Part shown: positions 49,527 to 61,922 of the stretch, piece by piece
Layout: every line of letters begins with the position of its first letter
How positions within the stretch are numbered: the first letter of the stretch is position 1
Assembly: GCA_014898415.1 (NCBI GenBank)
Contig: RCTD01000001.1
Span: 4,340,001 to 4,404,000, forward strand
Source: Stromatinia cepivora
Lineage: Eukaryota; Ascomycota; Leotiomycetes; Helotiales; Sclerotiniaceae
Direction: 5' to 3'
Length of the DNA stretch: 64,000 nucleotides
Notes under the pieces: model-generated
Seen by the model: only the letters and a program-made list of their open reading frames with translations
What the model was told of the DNA's origin: nothing
Database searches by the model: none
Made by a program: the position numbers and the translations under genes

Positions 49527-50279
49527 ATTTTGTAAACGAAAATGTATAGTATTACCCCCATTATATTATTGTTATAATGGAGTTTGAATAATAGTTAACA
49601 ATTGTTGAAACTGTTTTATAAAGAATATTGCATTAATAATAATAGTCATCTTATCAAAGGCTTTTTGATTTATACTATCAGGAAATTCTTGATATTCTGA
49701 AAATGAAGTTGATACTAATAATATCAGATCGCAATCTTTGTTCAAGAATTGTAATAATATTGATAATATAGATTATACAATATCAGCAATTCTTATATAA
49801 TTATTATATCAATCAAAAGATATTATAAATATTAATTGAAGATAAATCGATATAAAGGAAATATTCGCAAATATTAAAGAAGGATTAGTTTAATTGTTTA
49901 TTGCTGTTTCATTTTGTATCTTTTGTATGAATCAAATGATTATATGAAATTATTCGAATGATAATTTGTTTTTTGTTTTGAATCATTTAATAAAGAACTT
50001 TTCGATCAAAAATACTTTTGTAATAATATCTTGAAGAAAATCGATATGAAATATTTTGGTATTTATAGTACTCTTATCGCTTATATCTAAATTCACAAAT
50101 ACTTTACCTCAAGAATACTCCGATCCTTTTTCGGTGTATTAAATACAATGAAAACGGGTGTTAAACAATTTGAAAGAAAAGATTTGATTATTTGAAAAGG
50201 ATATATCAATTAACTATTTGGTATTTAATATTAATAAAGTTATTGTTGATAAAAAGGTTTTAAAGGATTTGCTATTATT

Positions 50280-50391
50280 TGGTACAAAGTTATATTATAT
50301 AAAAAGAATAAAAATTAGAAGCAATAGGGTAAATCCTTCCTAAGGTAAGATCTCCCGCTTAGTAAGCTAAGCTAATGACTAATTGGTAACA
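50280..50391 (-). repeat. Gypsy-2 5' LTR (right)
   Basis: 112 bp; the plus strand begins TGGTACAAAG and ends AATTGGTAACA, so the coding-strand start is TGTTACC. Confidence 0.92.
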
Positions 50392-50396
50392 GCAAG

Positions 50397-50483
50397 TCAT
50401 TCAATTCTTTCACTCTACCAATCACGTGTACCACCTATTCCCCGATCCCTGAAAGTGCTCTGTAATCATACTATCCCGTGATA
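50397..50483 (+). repeat. Copia-2 3' LTR, last 87 bp
   Basis: Continues the split LTR exactly (aligns to 35822-35908) and retains C and G residues lost in the 5' LTR, such as CACGTGTACC. Confidence 0.92.
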
Positions 50484-50488
50484 AATAT

Positions 50489-52199
50489 CTATTTATAATT
50501 CGACTAATCAATTTTTTGATTTGGAATAATATTTATTTCCAAATCCAGCTATTTCAGTATTATATATTATAGATGCCAACGAATTTAATCATTTTGAATG
50601 ATATATTTATCTATTAAATAATCTTAGTAAAGTTTATATCTAATAAAAAGGTAATACAGTTTAAAAATTTTTCTAAAATATTGTTTTTCCTGTTTCCCTT
50701 GTTTGAAACGGAGTATTTTTCTAGGAAAAATTAGAGTTAGATATTTCAGATCTAATATATTATAACAAAACTGTAGACCAATTATATTCATAGATAGTAA
50801 TTGGATCGATAAAAAATGAAAAATATAAAATAATAGAAGAGTTGAAATAATATAATATAATTGAATTTGATAAATAGAATAAAGGGAAAAAGAAAAGTAA
50901 TATAATTCAACAATTTGGAAAGGAAATTAAAAGATAAATTTCAAGTTTTACAAAAAAAAAGATAATTAATATTAAAAGTTATATTTATCTTTATAATTGT
51001 TTATAAGTGTTTATCTATAATAATATTTATCTTTTAATAATTCAATTTTATATAAAAAATAAAAAGGGTATTAGATTAATTAATTATATAATCGACATTT
51101 ATTGTATATTGTAATCATTAGCGGATCCAAATATATATATAATAAAATACGGATTATATTGATTTATATAATGAGATTGAGTGCGATTAATGGTTATCAG
51201 GATAGAGAACCCTGCAATCTCACTTGATGATTTCATTCGGAAGTTCGAGTATTAATTGGAACAATCATTCTGAAAAGATGAAATAGATTATTATAAAGAA
51301 TTCAATTATTCAAATAAATATTATCGGATATTTGATATTACAAATAATCAATAATACTAGAATAATAAGAATAGAAACTTTATAACTTTGAATATTATTC
51401 TATTATCGATTTGATTATTATATAATACTTAATCATTACCAGAAAGTTATATATTTATATAATAATAAAGGATATTTAAATATTATAAATTCTGCTTTTT
51501 CAAAAATCATACTTTTTTCTTTTTTATATCTTTTATATTCAATCAAAAATTATTCAATTTTTATAATAAACAATATCATCCCCGATTCTTCTTTACCCCT
51601 ACCTAAAAATTATCCACCCCTACATCCATTACCACCTCAATCTTTATCTACATTTGAAAGTCCTCTATCTTCATTTCTATTTAAAGATTATCTACCTTTA
51701 TCTTTATTATCTCTATCTTTATATATACCCTTTAATCTATCTTATAATTCAATTTTTAATTTTGAACCTTATAAAATTAATAACCCTTTGATAAAATACT
51801 AAATATCAAAATTTAACAAATTATAAACTAATTTAGAAAGGAATTCTATATAAATCATAAATATATCATTATAATTAATTCCAATCGAATCAATTTAAAT
51901 CGAACAATTTATCAATTAAAAATCCATAAACCATTTATCTTTAATTATATTTCAAATCTGATTATTCATTTAATAATTGAATATCTTATTAGATTTTTCC
52001 TATCAATCAAAACTATTTACCCTAAATGATTTCTACCTTCAATTGTTATTTTGAAAAAGCAAAAGTTTAATTGAAATGATAAATTCGAAACAGAAAAATA
52101 TATATATCATTATTTAAAACCTCTTCAAAGAATCTTTATCCTAAAATTCTATAAAAAAGCAATTTATAACAGATTTTCTATTTTGATTTTTTTAAAGAT
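50489..52199. other. AT-rich, with a pyrimidine-rich stretch
   Basis: Mostly AT-rich with nothing recognised. At about 51570-51760 the plus strand is rich in C and T and reads as a Pro/Ser/Leu-rich chain (LPLPKNYPPLHPLPPQSLST) without stops. It may be the disordered start of the degenerate frame that follows. Confidence 0.4.
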
Positions 52200-52623
52200 T
52201 TATAAGCAAAGATTTCATAATATTGATTTTGATATATAACCGAAAACTAATAATCCTATTTTCGAAATAAAAGTAAAAGAAACTTTCAAGGTATTAATCG
52301 AATATAAAATAATTCATAAAAACTTTGAACTATATAATATCTTCGAAATTGAAGATCGAATAATGATCATTGATTTTGAACAAATTGAATTAAGAAATAA
52401 GATATAGGAAGAAAATATTAATAAAAGTAATATAGAATATTTTATACAAAAATTCCAACAAACTTATAAAGAAACCGAATTCATTTTAATAGAATATAAA
52501 TATATAATAAAGGAATCAATTAAATAAACTAAATACAAAAACCAAAATAATTTATATATAGAAATTTGTATAGATTAATTCATATAATTAGAAAAAGAAA
52601 TAATAAAATCTTTCTTAGAATGA
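52200..52623 (+). pseudogene. Unrecognised degenerate frame
   Basis: One phase reads IFEIKVKETFKVLIEYKIIH, then ELYNIFEIEDRIMIIDFEQI, then SNIEYFIQKFQQTYKETEFI up to TGA at 52621. The internal stops are at Gln-like codons. Charged and helical; no domain recognised. Confidence 0.35.
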
Positions 52624-55499
52624 AAAATGAGATATTATTTTTTTAAACAATTTTAAAGATATTTAAATATAACAAAAAATATATTTATACTTTGAAAAAT
52701 ATAATTTTAGATATATTACTTTTTAAATTTCATAAAATATTACATTTATATTATAATTAGAATTTTATACAAAAAAGTATAATAAATCTCCTCCTAAAAG
52801 CATCCACTCTCCTTCATCCTGAATATCATTTCATATTCTTTTGATTCCCAATAAACATACTTCCCTTTAATCTATAATCTTACTAATTATATTCTGGAAT
52901 ATAGAATATTATAAAGAAGCAGGGTTTGTATAACTTCGATAATACCAAATATTTCAAAAAGAATAAGAAGATAAAGATGCTCTAGAATATCTTATAACTG
53001 AAATTCGAGATTGTAAATTATATCATTTCTGATCTTAATACATTTAAGAAATCTTTGGAAAAGCTATTCCTGATATTCAATAATTAATACTGGCTTTGTA
53101 AAAAAAGGACTTTGTATAGATAATAATGAATAATAGTAATTGTTATCATTAATCATTAATGAATACTCACCAAAATTCGATATAGAGAAATCGATCATAA
53201 TAAATAGAATAATAAAGGATAAATCGATAATAAAAAATGGCTAGGAATAACCTTCTGTATCATTATATCGAGATAAGGTTTACTCGTTATCGATAGAAAG
53301 TAACCGAATTCTTCGCTGTTTTACAAATCATATATTGTTATCATTCTCACTATCTCTATTAATCTCAATTTCGAATAGATATCGCTATTTTCTGTATCCC
53401 TATTGCTCATTAATTTTCCCCTCCTTTATCGATCCTACAATTATATCCCTATATTGTTAAAAGAAGTATAATAAAGATTTATATTCAAGTTCCTCAAAAT
53501 CATTATAATTAGAATTGTTTTGATCTAGATTATAAATAATCAAAGAATACAATAACTCGATTGAATAATCCATAAAAAAAGAATGAAAACTATTTATTAA
53601 AAGATTCTTTTGTTTATTTGAATTTGATTTATTATCTTCCAATATTAAAATATTTATATATAATTAGAAGATTGCTTTATTATTATAATCAAAAATATCT
53701 ATACCTTGAATATTATAATTCTTTTGTAATCCTTTTATCAAGGTTTTTTGATACAAATAAGGATCAAGGATTATTCCAATTGATAAAGAATCGTTATCAT
53801 ATATTCTTAGCAAAACTATTTTATCCTCCCAAATTTTGTTTTCCAAATTTGAATCCTCTTTTATATTTATTTGTGATATATTATATAATATAGGGAAATC
53901 GATATTGTAATTATTATCGATAATATTTTCTGTATTATTATTTTCTGTATAGAAAAACGTTAATCATTATTAATAGGGAAAAAGAATATCTTAGAATCTT
54001 ATTTTGAATATATATACTTTGAAATTCTGAATCTGAAATATTACCATCATTTGATCTTTGAATATTATCAAATAATCTTTGATTTGGTATAATATACTAT
54101 TCTTCGATAGAAAAACTATATTTCTAAATAATTGCCTTTTTAGAATGTAGAGCAATAAATATATAAATATAATAAATAGATTCAAAAGAAATCATTTTGA
54201 AAGTATAAAAACAATTAATAGTATTTTAGAAGCTTTTTGCTCTCTCTAAATAATATAAGTAAATCGAACTACTCTAATGAGTGTTTTGATAAGGAATAAA
54301 GAAAAAAAAGCAGGAATAGAAGGAAACAGAAAGTTTAAATATATTTTTCTTATAAATAAAATACCCACTAAAATATACTCTCTACAACTTTCTGCGAACG
54401 CTCCTTATCTTATACATTCGTTCATTTTAGCTAACGATTTTTAACTCTCCAGCGTACAAATCATAACCGGCAGATAATCCTATTACAAAAATGATTATAA
54501 TTCTAAACAAATTATATTTTAACAAAAGAATTAAATATATCGTATTTATAATCTATTTCTATTTTCTATTATGTTTTTTGTAATCATCAATATATAATTT
54601 AAATGTTTACAGTATTTGGCTGTTTATTTGAAGTCCATAATAAACTATAGGGTTTATAATAACGATTAGTTTATTTCATTATAAATCAGCCCAAGTCAAA
54701 ATATATACCGTATATTATTCATTTTGTAATACAGAAAGTTTACCCGAATTCTTTTGTTTTATATTGAAATGATTCGTAATATAGCTAAGCAATCAAATAG
54801 GTATATTATTATTGTAAGGTATTTTTGTGATTGGACAATGTATGGTAAAGAGTTAGAAAAGATCGAGATAAACCCATTTGTCATTAATATTATCGAGAGT
54901 ATAATCGAGGGGGATATAATGAATAAAAAGATAAATTGGACTTTGTTGTAGACCTTAATGTATACTTTGATTTGTACCATTAAAATTGTTTGGTTGATTG
55001 TTATTCCGAAAAATCAATATTTATCGAATTCGCAATTGTAACTTGATTCTGATAATTAGGAGAGTTGCCCTTTACAAGTTTTTGTACACTTTCAATATAC
55101 AAATACCTTGGTCCCGATATAGATCCTTTCGTACAAGATATATCCTTAACATTGCTGGGCTAATATTATTAACCTTATATTCTCAATATAGAATATATCT
55201 ATTTTGTAGATTCCCATTTTATATATTCATAATTGATTAATCTCAGCGTTATTTCACAATCATCGATGATAAAGTATATATTTCCAATATCCTTTTCTGA
55301 TCTATTTAGTATATAAATAGAACCTTCCTTTTGTAGAAATGAAATTGTACAGTTCTAAATGATTATATATTTATTTTGATATTAATATAATATCCTGTCA
55401 GTAGTAGGATATTAAGTTGATGATTCTTTCTAGTTTAATATGAGATCTATTTTTTTGATATAATTATAGCCCTAAATAGAATTTGTTCTGAGGTTATAC
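52624..55499. other. AT-rich region without a recognisable gene
   Basis: Short frames on both strands (for example plus 53618-53893, minus 53457-53642, plus 54754-54951). A GC-richer patch is at about 54390-54475. A segment at 54655-54745 resembles 55585-55680, possibly LTR leftovers. Confidence 0.4.
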
Positions 55500-56794
55500 G
55501 ATCTATCCCTTATAGATACCTATAGAGTGATTTAGACTTTGAACCGCCAGTGTTTCGTTGTCGATACTCAGGAGATTGTAGTGTATAATAAATGTAGATT
55601 GCTTTTATTACAAATCAGCCCTAATCAAAGATAGATTATATATATCATCATTTCACTATACAGAAACTTACTACAATCCTTCCCTCAATATATAAACTAT
55701 CCCTAGTATAATAACCCAGCAGAAACACTCTATATTATAACGAAGCATTTTTGCGATTAACTACAAATCGAAATCGAGATTTATGATTTGAGAGAGACAA
55801 TACTATTGAAAGTTTTAATTACAACAAAATCGATATAAAGAGAAATTGAAAATAGATCGATATAGAAAGATATCTTAGCTTATAAACATCTCCTATATAA
55901 TTAAATCTGAACGATCTTCCCTTTGCAAAATGAAACCCTATAATGTAAATCATATTATACCTATTCTAGCATTATAGAAATCCTATTGTAAATAATACCC
56001 TGAACTAATTAGTCCTTAATACAATCTCAATCATAAGATCCATTCTTCCATTATATAAAGATTGTAAATCAGGCTTTTTACAAGATCATATAATCTATCT
56101 TCCAAATTAATCTACTAGTTTATAATCGATTCTATCAACATTAGTATTTTATATCCGATCTGTAGGATGTTCAGAAGAATCTATAATATTGTTATTTTCA
56201 TATAGATTGTTATCTACCATAACCATATTTGACAGAAATCAATCTTTCTCATTACAGATCAATTTAGATACAAATATATAATATATACTGATCTCAAGGG
56301 TTTATTGAAATCCCTATCCCAATATACAATATAACAATATAATCAAATAAAAGTTGGCTATATCGTTATAAGGCATTTCTTCTATTAGCTAGGTTATATT
56401 ATATAAAGATGATGTTAAAGGTAAGTCTTTCTTATTATAATTATTGAATAAATATTGCTATAAGGATTAGAATAATATAGTAATAAAATGAAGGAGATGA
56501 AGATAGCGAATTAAGTTTATATTTATATTTCGGATAATACAATAGTATTTAAAGAAATAATTGTTATTACAATAATTATAAGTATCGATTCCAGAATAAT
56601 AGATCGAAAAAGATCGAAAGGTTTAATATGAAATCGATTATACTATCAAAGCTTTTCAATTATAATAAAGTATATTAAATAAATCTCAATAAAGGAATCG
56701 ATAATATATAATACAATTGAAAAAGGGGTATTAAAAAAGGGTTGAAGAAAAAGATAATTGAGGAAAAAGAAATACGAACTTTTATAATTGTTGA

Positions 56795-56872
56795 AAGCAA
56801 CGGCCGGCCTATATATGCACCTTGCCTGATGCAGTGGCCGCTAAACTCGGGGGGGCAGACCGGCGTACTGAG
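56795..56872. other. GC-rich islet interrupting Gypsy-3 integrase
   Basis: About 78 bp with CGGCCGGCC, a run of seven G and ACCGGCGTACTGAG, in DNA that is otherwise extremely AT-rich. On the minus strand it contains a TATATA string. The integrase reading ends exactly at its right side. It is probably the end of a short, un-RIPped insertion. Confidence 0.6.
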
Positions 56873-56879
56873 ATAATAT

Positions 56880-59800
56880 CCATATTTATTTTTGTTAAAG
56901 CTATAATAATCTATAATAATATATTACTATATTCAATCAAGAATTAGAAATGGATACAATAAACCGGGGGTACAATTATATAAAATAAAATTATATTTAC
57001 AAGTATGATAATTGTATATATATCTGATTATAATATCGTATATTCTAGATCAGTAGTATCGTTGAGATAATAAGAGATAGGTTTTGTTTATACTAGAATA
57101 AACAATAGAAACAGAATTATGGGCTTCATAAATCAAATAAATTTAAAGATTATTAATATCAGATATTATCAGATAATTATTGTAGAACACAAGATCATTT
57201 TGGAGTGATATATATTTGTAACTTTGAGTAACTTATATTCTAAGTATTAGCAAACTATCTATAATTTTATTTGCTTCGATAATATAATTAATTAAATCAA
57301 ATCGAGGAATGATTTTATTCAAATCGATATTAGTAATTATTGTTTCGTTTAAATAATGCTTTTGTAAAGCTTCTTTTATAATTTCGGTATCAATTTGATT
57401 ATCTTTAATAAACTATTAAAGGCGATTCTTCTTCTTGATATAATTCTAAAGATTCAATTCATCGATCCGATAGATTAAAATATTAATAAAAGGATTATCT
57501 TTTCTAAGGCAATATATAATAATAAAGTTATAATTAACTAGAACTTTTGTTCAGCGAGTTTATTGGATATTAAGAGTTTTAATAATTATAAAATATTCGA
57601 AGATCTTATAATCGGTATAAACCCTGATTTTATATGGTGAACTGATGAATTCCGTTCTCTAATAGTTGAAAGATCGAATAATTGATAGTATTTCTTTATC
57701 ATAAACTTTATAATTTAATTCAATAGTAATTATAATCTTGGAGAAATAAGTTACAGAAAATCAATCTTCGCTATACTATTATAATAATATACTAACAATT
57801 ATCCCATTGAATATATCTATTTCGAATATACAAGGGAATCAGTGATTATAATATTGCAAAAGCGAAATAGAGATAAACTTTTTTTTCAAGATATTGAATA
57901 CATTTTGGTATACTTCATCAAATACGAATTTAATATTTGTTTTAATGAATTCATTAAGGAGTTTTATTATTATATTATAATCCTTAATAAACTATCAATA
58001 AAAATTGCAAAACCCAAAGAATAATTGAATCCTTTTTATTATTATCAGAAAGATTCAATTCTCAACTACCTCAATTTTTTCAAAGTCCATTTTTATTCCT
58101 TTAATAAAGATAATAAAGCCCAAGTATTTGATATATATAATATTGAATTTGCATTTCTTGAAATCCATTTATAAATCAATAGTTTCTAATCATTCAAGAA
58201 TTAGCTTAATATAAATTTGATACTCTTTTTCGTTCTCGAAATAGATTAGAATATTATCGAAATATATTATACAAAAAATATTTAAATAATCGAATAGAAT
58301 ATCATTTATATAATACTAATAGATTACAGGATTATTTGTTAATCCGAATAATACAACCTTACATTTGTATAATCCATATCGGATTCGAAAAGTAATATAC
58401 TCTTCCGAAACAGGATCCATTTTTATACAATGGAAAGCTTGATGAATATCGAATTTGGTAAAGACCTTAACACCGAAAAGCCGAGAAAGTATTTCATCAA
58501 TTAAAGAAAAGGGATACCGATCTTTATATATTAAGGAATTCAATAATCTGAAGTCTATACAGAATCTCAAACTATTATTGAGTTTCTTGACGAATAAAAT
58601 GGGTACAATATAAGAGGTTTGATTAGATTTAATGAAATCTTTACTAAAGTTATTCATAATATATTCTTTAATGATTTTCAATTATTCTAAGGATATCTTA
58701 TAAAATAAACTATAGTGTAAAATTTATTCTCCTTTGTTTTCCAATATGATTTTATAATTATAAAATTGATTAGAAAACAAAACATTTGATTTATATTTGG
58801 AAAAGATTCGATGATATTGTTGATATTCAAATGATATTTCAAATTCTGAATCGATTTCGATCAATACTCGATCGAATTTCTTTTGAACTTTTGTATTCTT
58901 GAATTCGATCAAAACAATCAGTACTTTCTCTTCCGCGTATCATTCGTTCTATCGAAAGTTTATCACATCATCAAATTCTTTCAAAGTAATAATAAAGAGT
59001 TTATTTATCTTTTTTATATTCTAATTGGAACTTATCGAATTTGAGTACATATAGATCAAGGATTTCGGATAGCATATAGAGGAGGCATTTGTAGATCTAT
59101 AATAATAGTATAATTAATTAGAAAGGAGATAGATTGAATTCGAAGGGAATCGGGGCTTCTTCCTTTTCAATAAGAATCTGTATTATATTTATATTTGAAA
59201 ATTCTTGTTATACATTATTAATTACAATTGATCTATTTAATTGTAAATCTCTTCGATTCTAATATTCTTTGAATTGGTTATTTCATCGATTAGCATTTTG
59301 TTGAGCTAATCGATCGATTTTCTATTTATAAAGAAATAATTGAATAATAAAGAGATTGTTCGAATAAGAAATAGTACAAAATCTTTCTTTAAATTATTCG
59401 AAATATCGATTAAAGTAATCGAGTTTCGTTCGAGTTTCTGATAACCAAAGTCTATCTAAAATAATATTATAACTCCTTAATTATTCAATAATAAAGAAAA
59501 GAATAAAAGATTGTTTACAATTATCGATCATTAAATTAAGGAATATAAAATAGATAATAATATAGCCTTGTATATCATTATACTCTTTAACTTCAATTAA
59601 AACTTCAAATAATATAATTCTTGATTTAAATATAAAAAATAAATAATTAAGGAATATAATATTAATAAAAACGAATCCATTTACTCCAAAATCAATAAAT
59701 ACTCTTAATTAATAAATATAACCATTTTTCAAAAGATTATAAGGAAAAATGAATACTTCTCCTTTTATAAACTTGATTAAATCAAGAAATCTTATATCCC

Positions 59801-61400
59801 ATATAACACTTAAAATAGAAATAAAATCTAAACATTTAATTTTAAATACTTTTCTTCTTCTAAATAAGCATTCTATATAACTTCAACTATAGTTTTTAAA
59901 CTGAAATCTTTTTCGATATCCCGATATTCTTCGAATTCTTTTACTTCTTCTTATACCATCTCAATCTCATTAAAATTATCGATACAAAGCATCAATATAT
60001 ATACTATTCCAAGAAAAGAAAAGGACAATAAACATTTGAAATTCAAATAATTATTAGATACAGCGGAACCAATATATCCGGGAAGAACATTCCGGAGTAA
60101 AAACAATTTCGGGAATATAGAAATTCCAAAATTGGAGTTATTAGAGTTCCGAAAGGATTACAAAAGATTCGTAATAATCATTAATTTATGAATAACTATA
60201 AAAGCTTTTTGCTTAATATAATATCGATTTTATTCTTATAATGAAACTTCATTTTAATCTATTTTAATAAATATATTCGCGAATTCTTTTATAGTTTTAT
60301 AATCCTTAATAAATATTATTATTATTCGCAAAAGAAAATCGGAAATCTTTTGTTCGAAATCCTTAAATAAGATTTTATCATTGATAATCTCTATTTGGAT
60401 AATAAGTAATTTAAACTTCCTATATCATTTTAGGAAATTGTTATATCGAATTGTATTAAGTATAATCTATATTTCATATTAAAAACGAATATCATCAATT
60501 TCAACCAGATTCTAATAAATCGCTATAAATTATTCGATCAATTCGAATACTATAAGTCAGGGCATTTGTATATAAAAAGCATAACAATATATTTATACTT
60601 CCGATTCAATTTGATCGATTATATATACACAATATTATATCTTATTCTTAAATAATATAATATATAATTCAAATTGTTCTATAATCAATAATTATTACAA
60701 ATTAATTTTAAATTCAATATCATTATTAAATTTAATAATAAGATTTGTAGATTTTGATATATATATCTCATTACAAATTATAATTAACACAGGAATATAA
60801 TCTTGATCAATTAAATCGGTTTCTTGAATAAAGAGACCCTTAATTATTAGATGAATTATTACTTCCTAAAAAAGAAAAAGAATTATTGAAGGGCTTCAAA
60901 TGATCAAATCGTCTAATCAAAGTTTTCTTCCTCTAACTTCGGGATCTTCGAGTTTGTTTGAATAAAAGTCTTTGGATTTCAATTAAAGGAATAAAAAGAA
61001 TCTCAAATACTATTGTTAATTTGAATACCTATATAAATATTACTTGGAATTCAAAAGGAAATTATATTATTGCAAAACTCATCGTTATCATAATTTTCAA
61101 TTATCGATTCTCCTTTTTCAAATTTATAACCATTATATAAAGATCTTATAATTGTAATAATAATTCAGGAAAAGCAATTAAACTATTAAAAGCATCGATT
61201 TTATATATTGGAATTTTCTCTTTATCAATCTTTTTTTTTCCAATAATAATATTATCCAATCCTGTATTCATATTTTCTTCAAAGAATTGTTGAAATAATT
61301 AAGGAGAAGAAAAGGATTCCTCAAAATATATTTTCAAAGATTCAGAGTATATAGAAGAAGAAGTTCATTGTATTATAAAAATGATAATATATTTCTAAAA
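56880..61400 (-). pseudogene. Gypsy-3 gag-pol remnant
   Basis: Protease/RT linker at 58724-58912. The RT open segment 58316-58681 contains SLRFCIDFRLLNSLIYKDRY, then KVFTKFDIHQAFHCIKM and FRIRYGLYKCKVVLFGLTNN; the catalytic box near 58245 reads FDNILIYF, with Asn in place of the second Asp. RNase H is near 57770-57580 (VTYFSKIIITIELNYKVYDK, then SPYKIRVYTDYKIFEYF). The integrase N-terminus is near 57100-56900 (SSINKTYLLLSQRYY, then YNYHTCKYNFILYNCTPGLL), stopping at NKYGY. Otherwise many stops. Confidence 0.85.
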
Positions 61401-61548
61401 AGGTTTATTTTCATTAACTAAATCGGAATAGATCTTCTTTCTTTGAATATAACATTCGTAAAAGTTCACCTAAGAAGATATTATTAAAATAAAGTATTAT
61501 TTGAAAAACCATTAAATAACTGGACACTTGTAAATAAATTGTAGATAA

Positions 61549-61732
61549 TATAATGTACAAAAGCCATAATAGAATTGAATAAACAAAATCAATTATATTC
61601 TTTAGAATCTACAACTAAAGAATTATGGTTCGTAAAGAACTGTGACGCACAAGAGCCGTAGTAGAGCTGAATAAACAGGGTCAATTATGTTCTTTAGAAT
61701 CTATAATTGAAGAACTATAGCTTATAAGAAGC
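61549..61732. repeat. 92-bp tandem duplication at the Gypsy-3 LTR
   Basis: Two adjacent units (61549-61640, 61641-61732) share GAATAAAC, TCAATTAT.TTCTTTAGAATC and surrounding sequence. Unit 1 is strongly A/T-shifted relative to unit 2, again by transitions. Confidence 0.8.
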
Positions 61733-61922
61733 GATTAGATATATATACACAAATACCCATTTGTGGGTTGCGGGGTTGTGTGTATACGTTATTAGGGTTA
61801 CCATTTTACCATATTAAATCGTATGATTCGTAACGCATGCGTACGGATGATCAGCTCATAAATTGATATGGGAGATAAGGGGTATCACGTGGTTAGCCTC
61901 CTGTGGTTCACGATTCGTGACA
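61641..61922 (-). repeat. Gypsy-3 LTR (right, probable 5' LTR)
   Basis: About 282 bp of less mutated DNA with ends TGTGACGC and CGTGACA. On the coding strand it starts TGTCACGAATCGTGAACC, typical of gypsy LTRs. It could begin 92 bp further left if the duplicated unit belongs to it. No partner LTR identified. Confidence 0.6.

Larger units (their letters stand above)
43773..50391 (-). mobile_element. Gypsy-2, Ty3/gypsy element nested in the Copia-2 3' LTR
   Basis: A 6619-bp element with two 112-bp LTRs (43773-43884, 50280-50391), flanked by GCAAA (43768-43772) and GCAAG (50392-50396), a 5-bp target duplication with one G/A difference. The minus strand is coding (RT and integrase readable). Inserted into the 3' LTR of Copia-2, so younger than it. 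Heavily RIP-damaged. Confidence 0.92.
35600..50483 (+). mobile_element. Copia-2, long Ty1/copia element with its 3' LTR split by a gypsy
   Basis: Two 309-bp LTRs: 35600-35908 intact, and 43551-43772 joined to 50397-50483. The target duplication is AATAT (35595-35599 and 50484-50488), a perfect match. Removing the nested gypsy and its duplication leaves 8260 bp, long for copia; the excess is mostly a roughly 1.9-kb region between the end of pol and the 3' LTR. The LTR ends are inverted (TGTCACGG at the start; CCGTGATA at the end, presumably CCGTGACA before CpA-to-TpA mutation). Coding strand plus. Confidence 0.93.
55500..61922 (-). mobile_element. Gypsy-3, Ty3/gypsy element; left end undefined
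   Basis: The minus strand codes for gag, RT, RNase H and the start of integrase between about 61400 and 56880. The right border is an LTR ending CGATTCGTGACA at 61922. No matching left LTR could be found, and the integrase is interrupted near 56880 by a GC-rich islet, so the left part has been rearranged or holds another insertion. The left boundary given is a guess. Confidence 0.7.
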
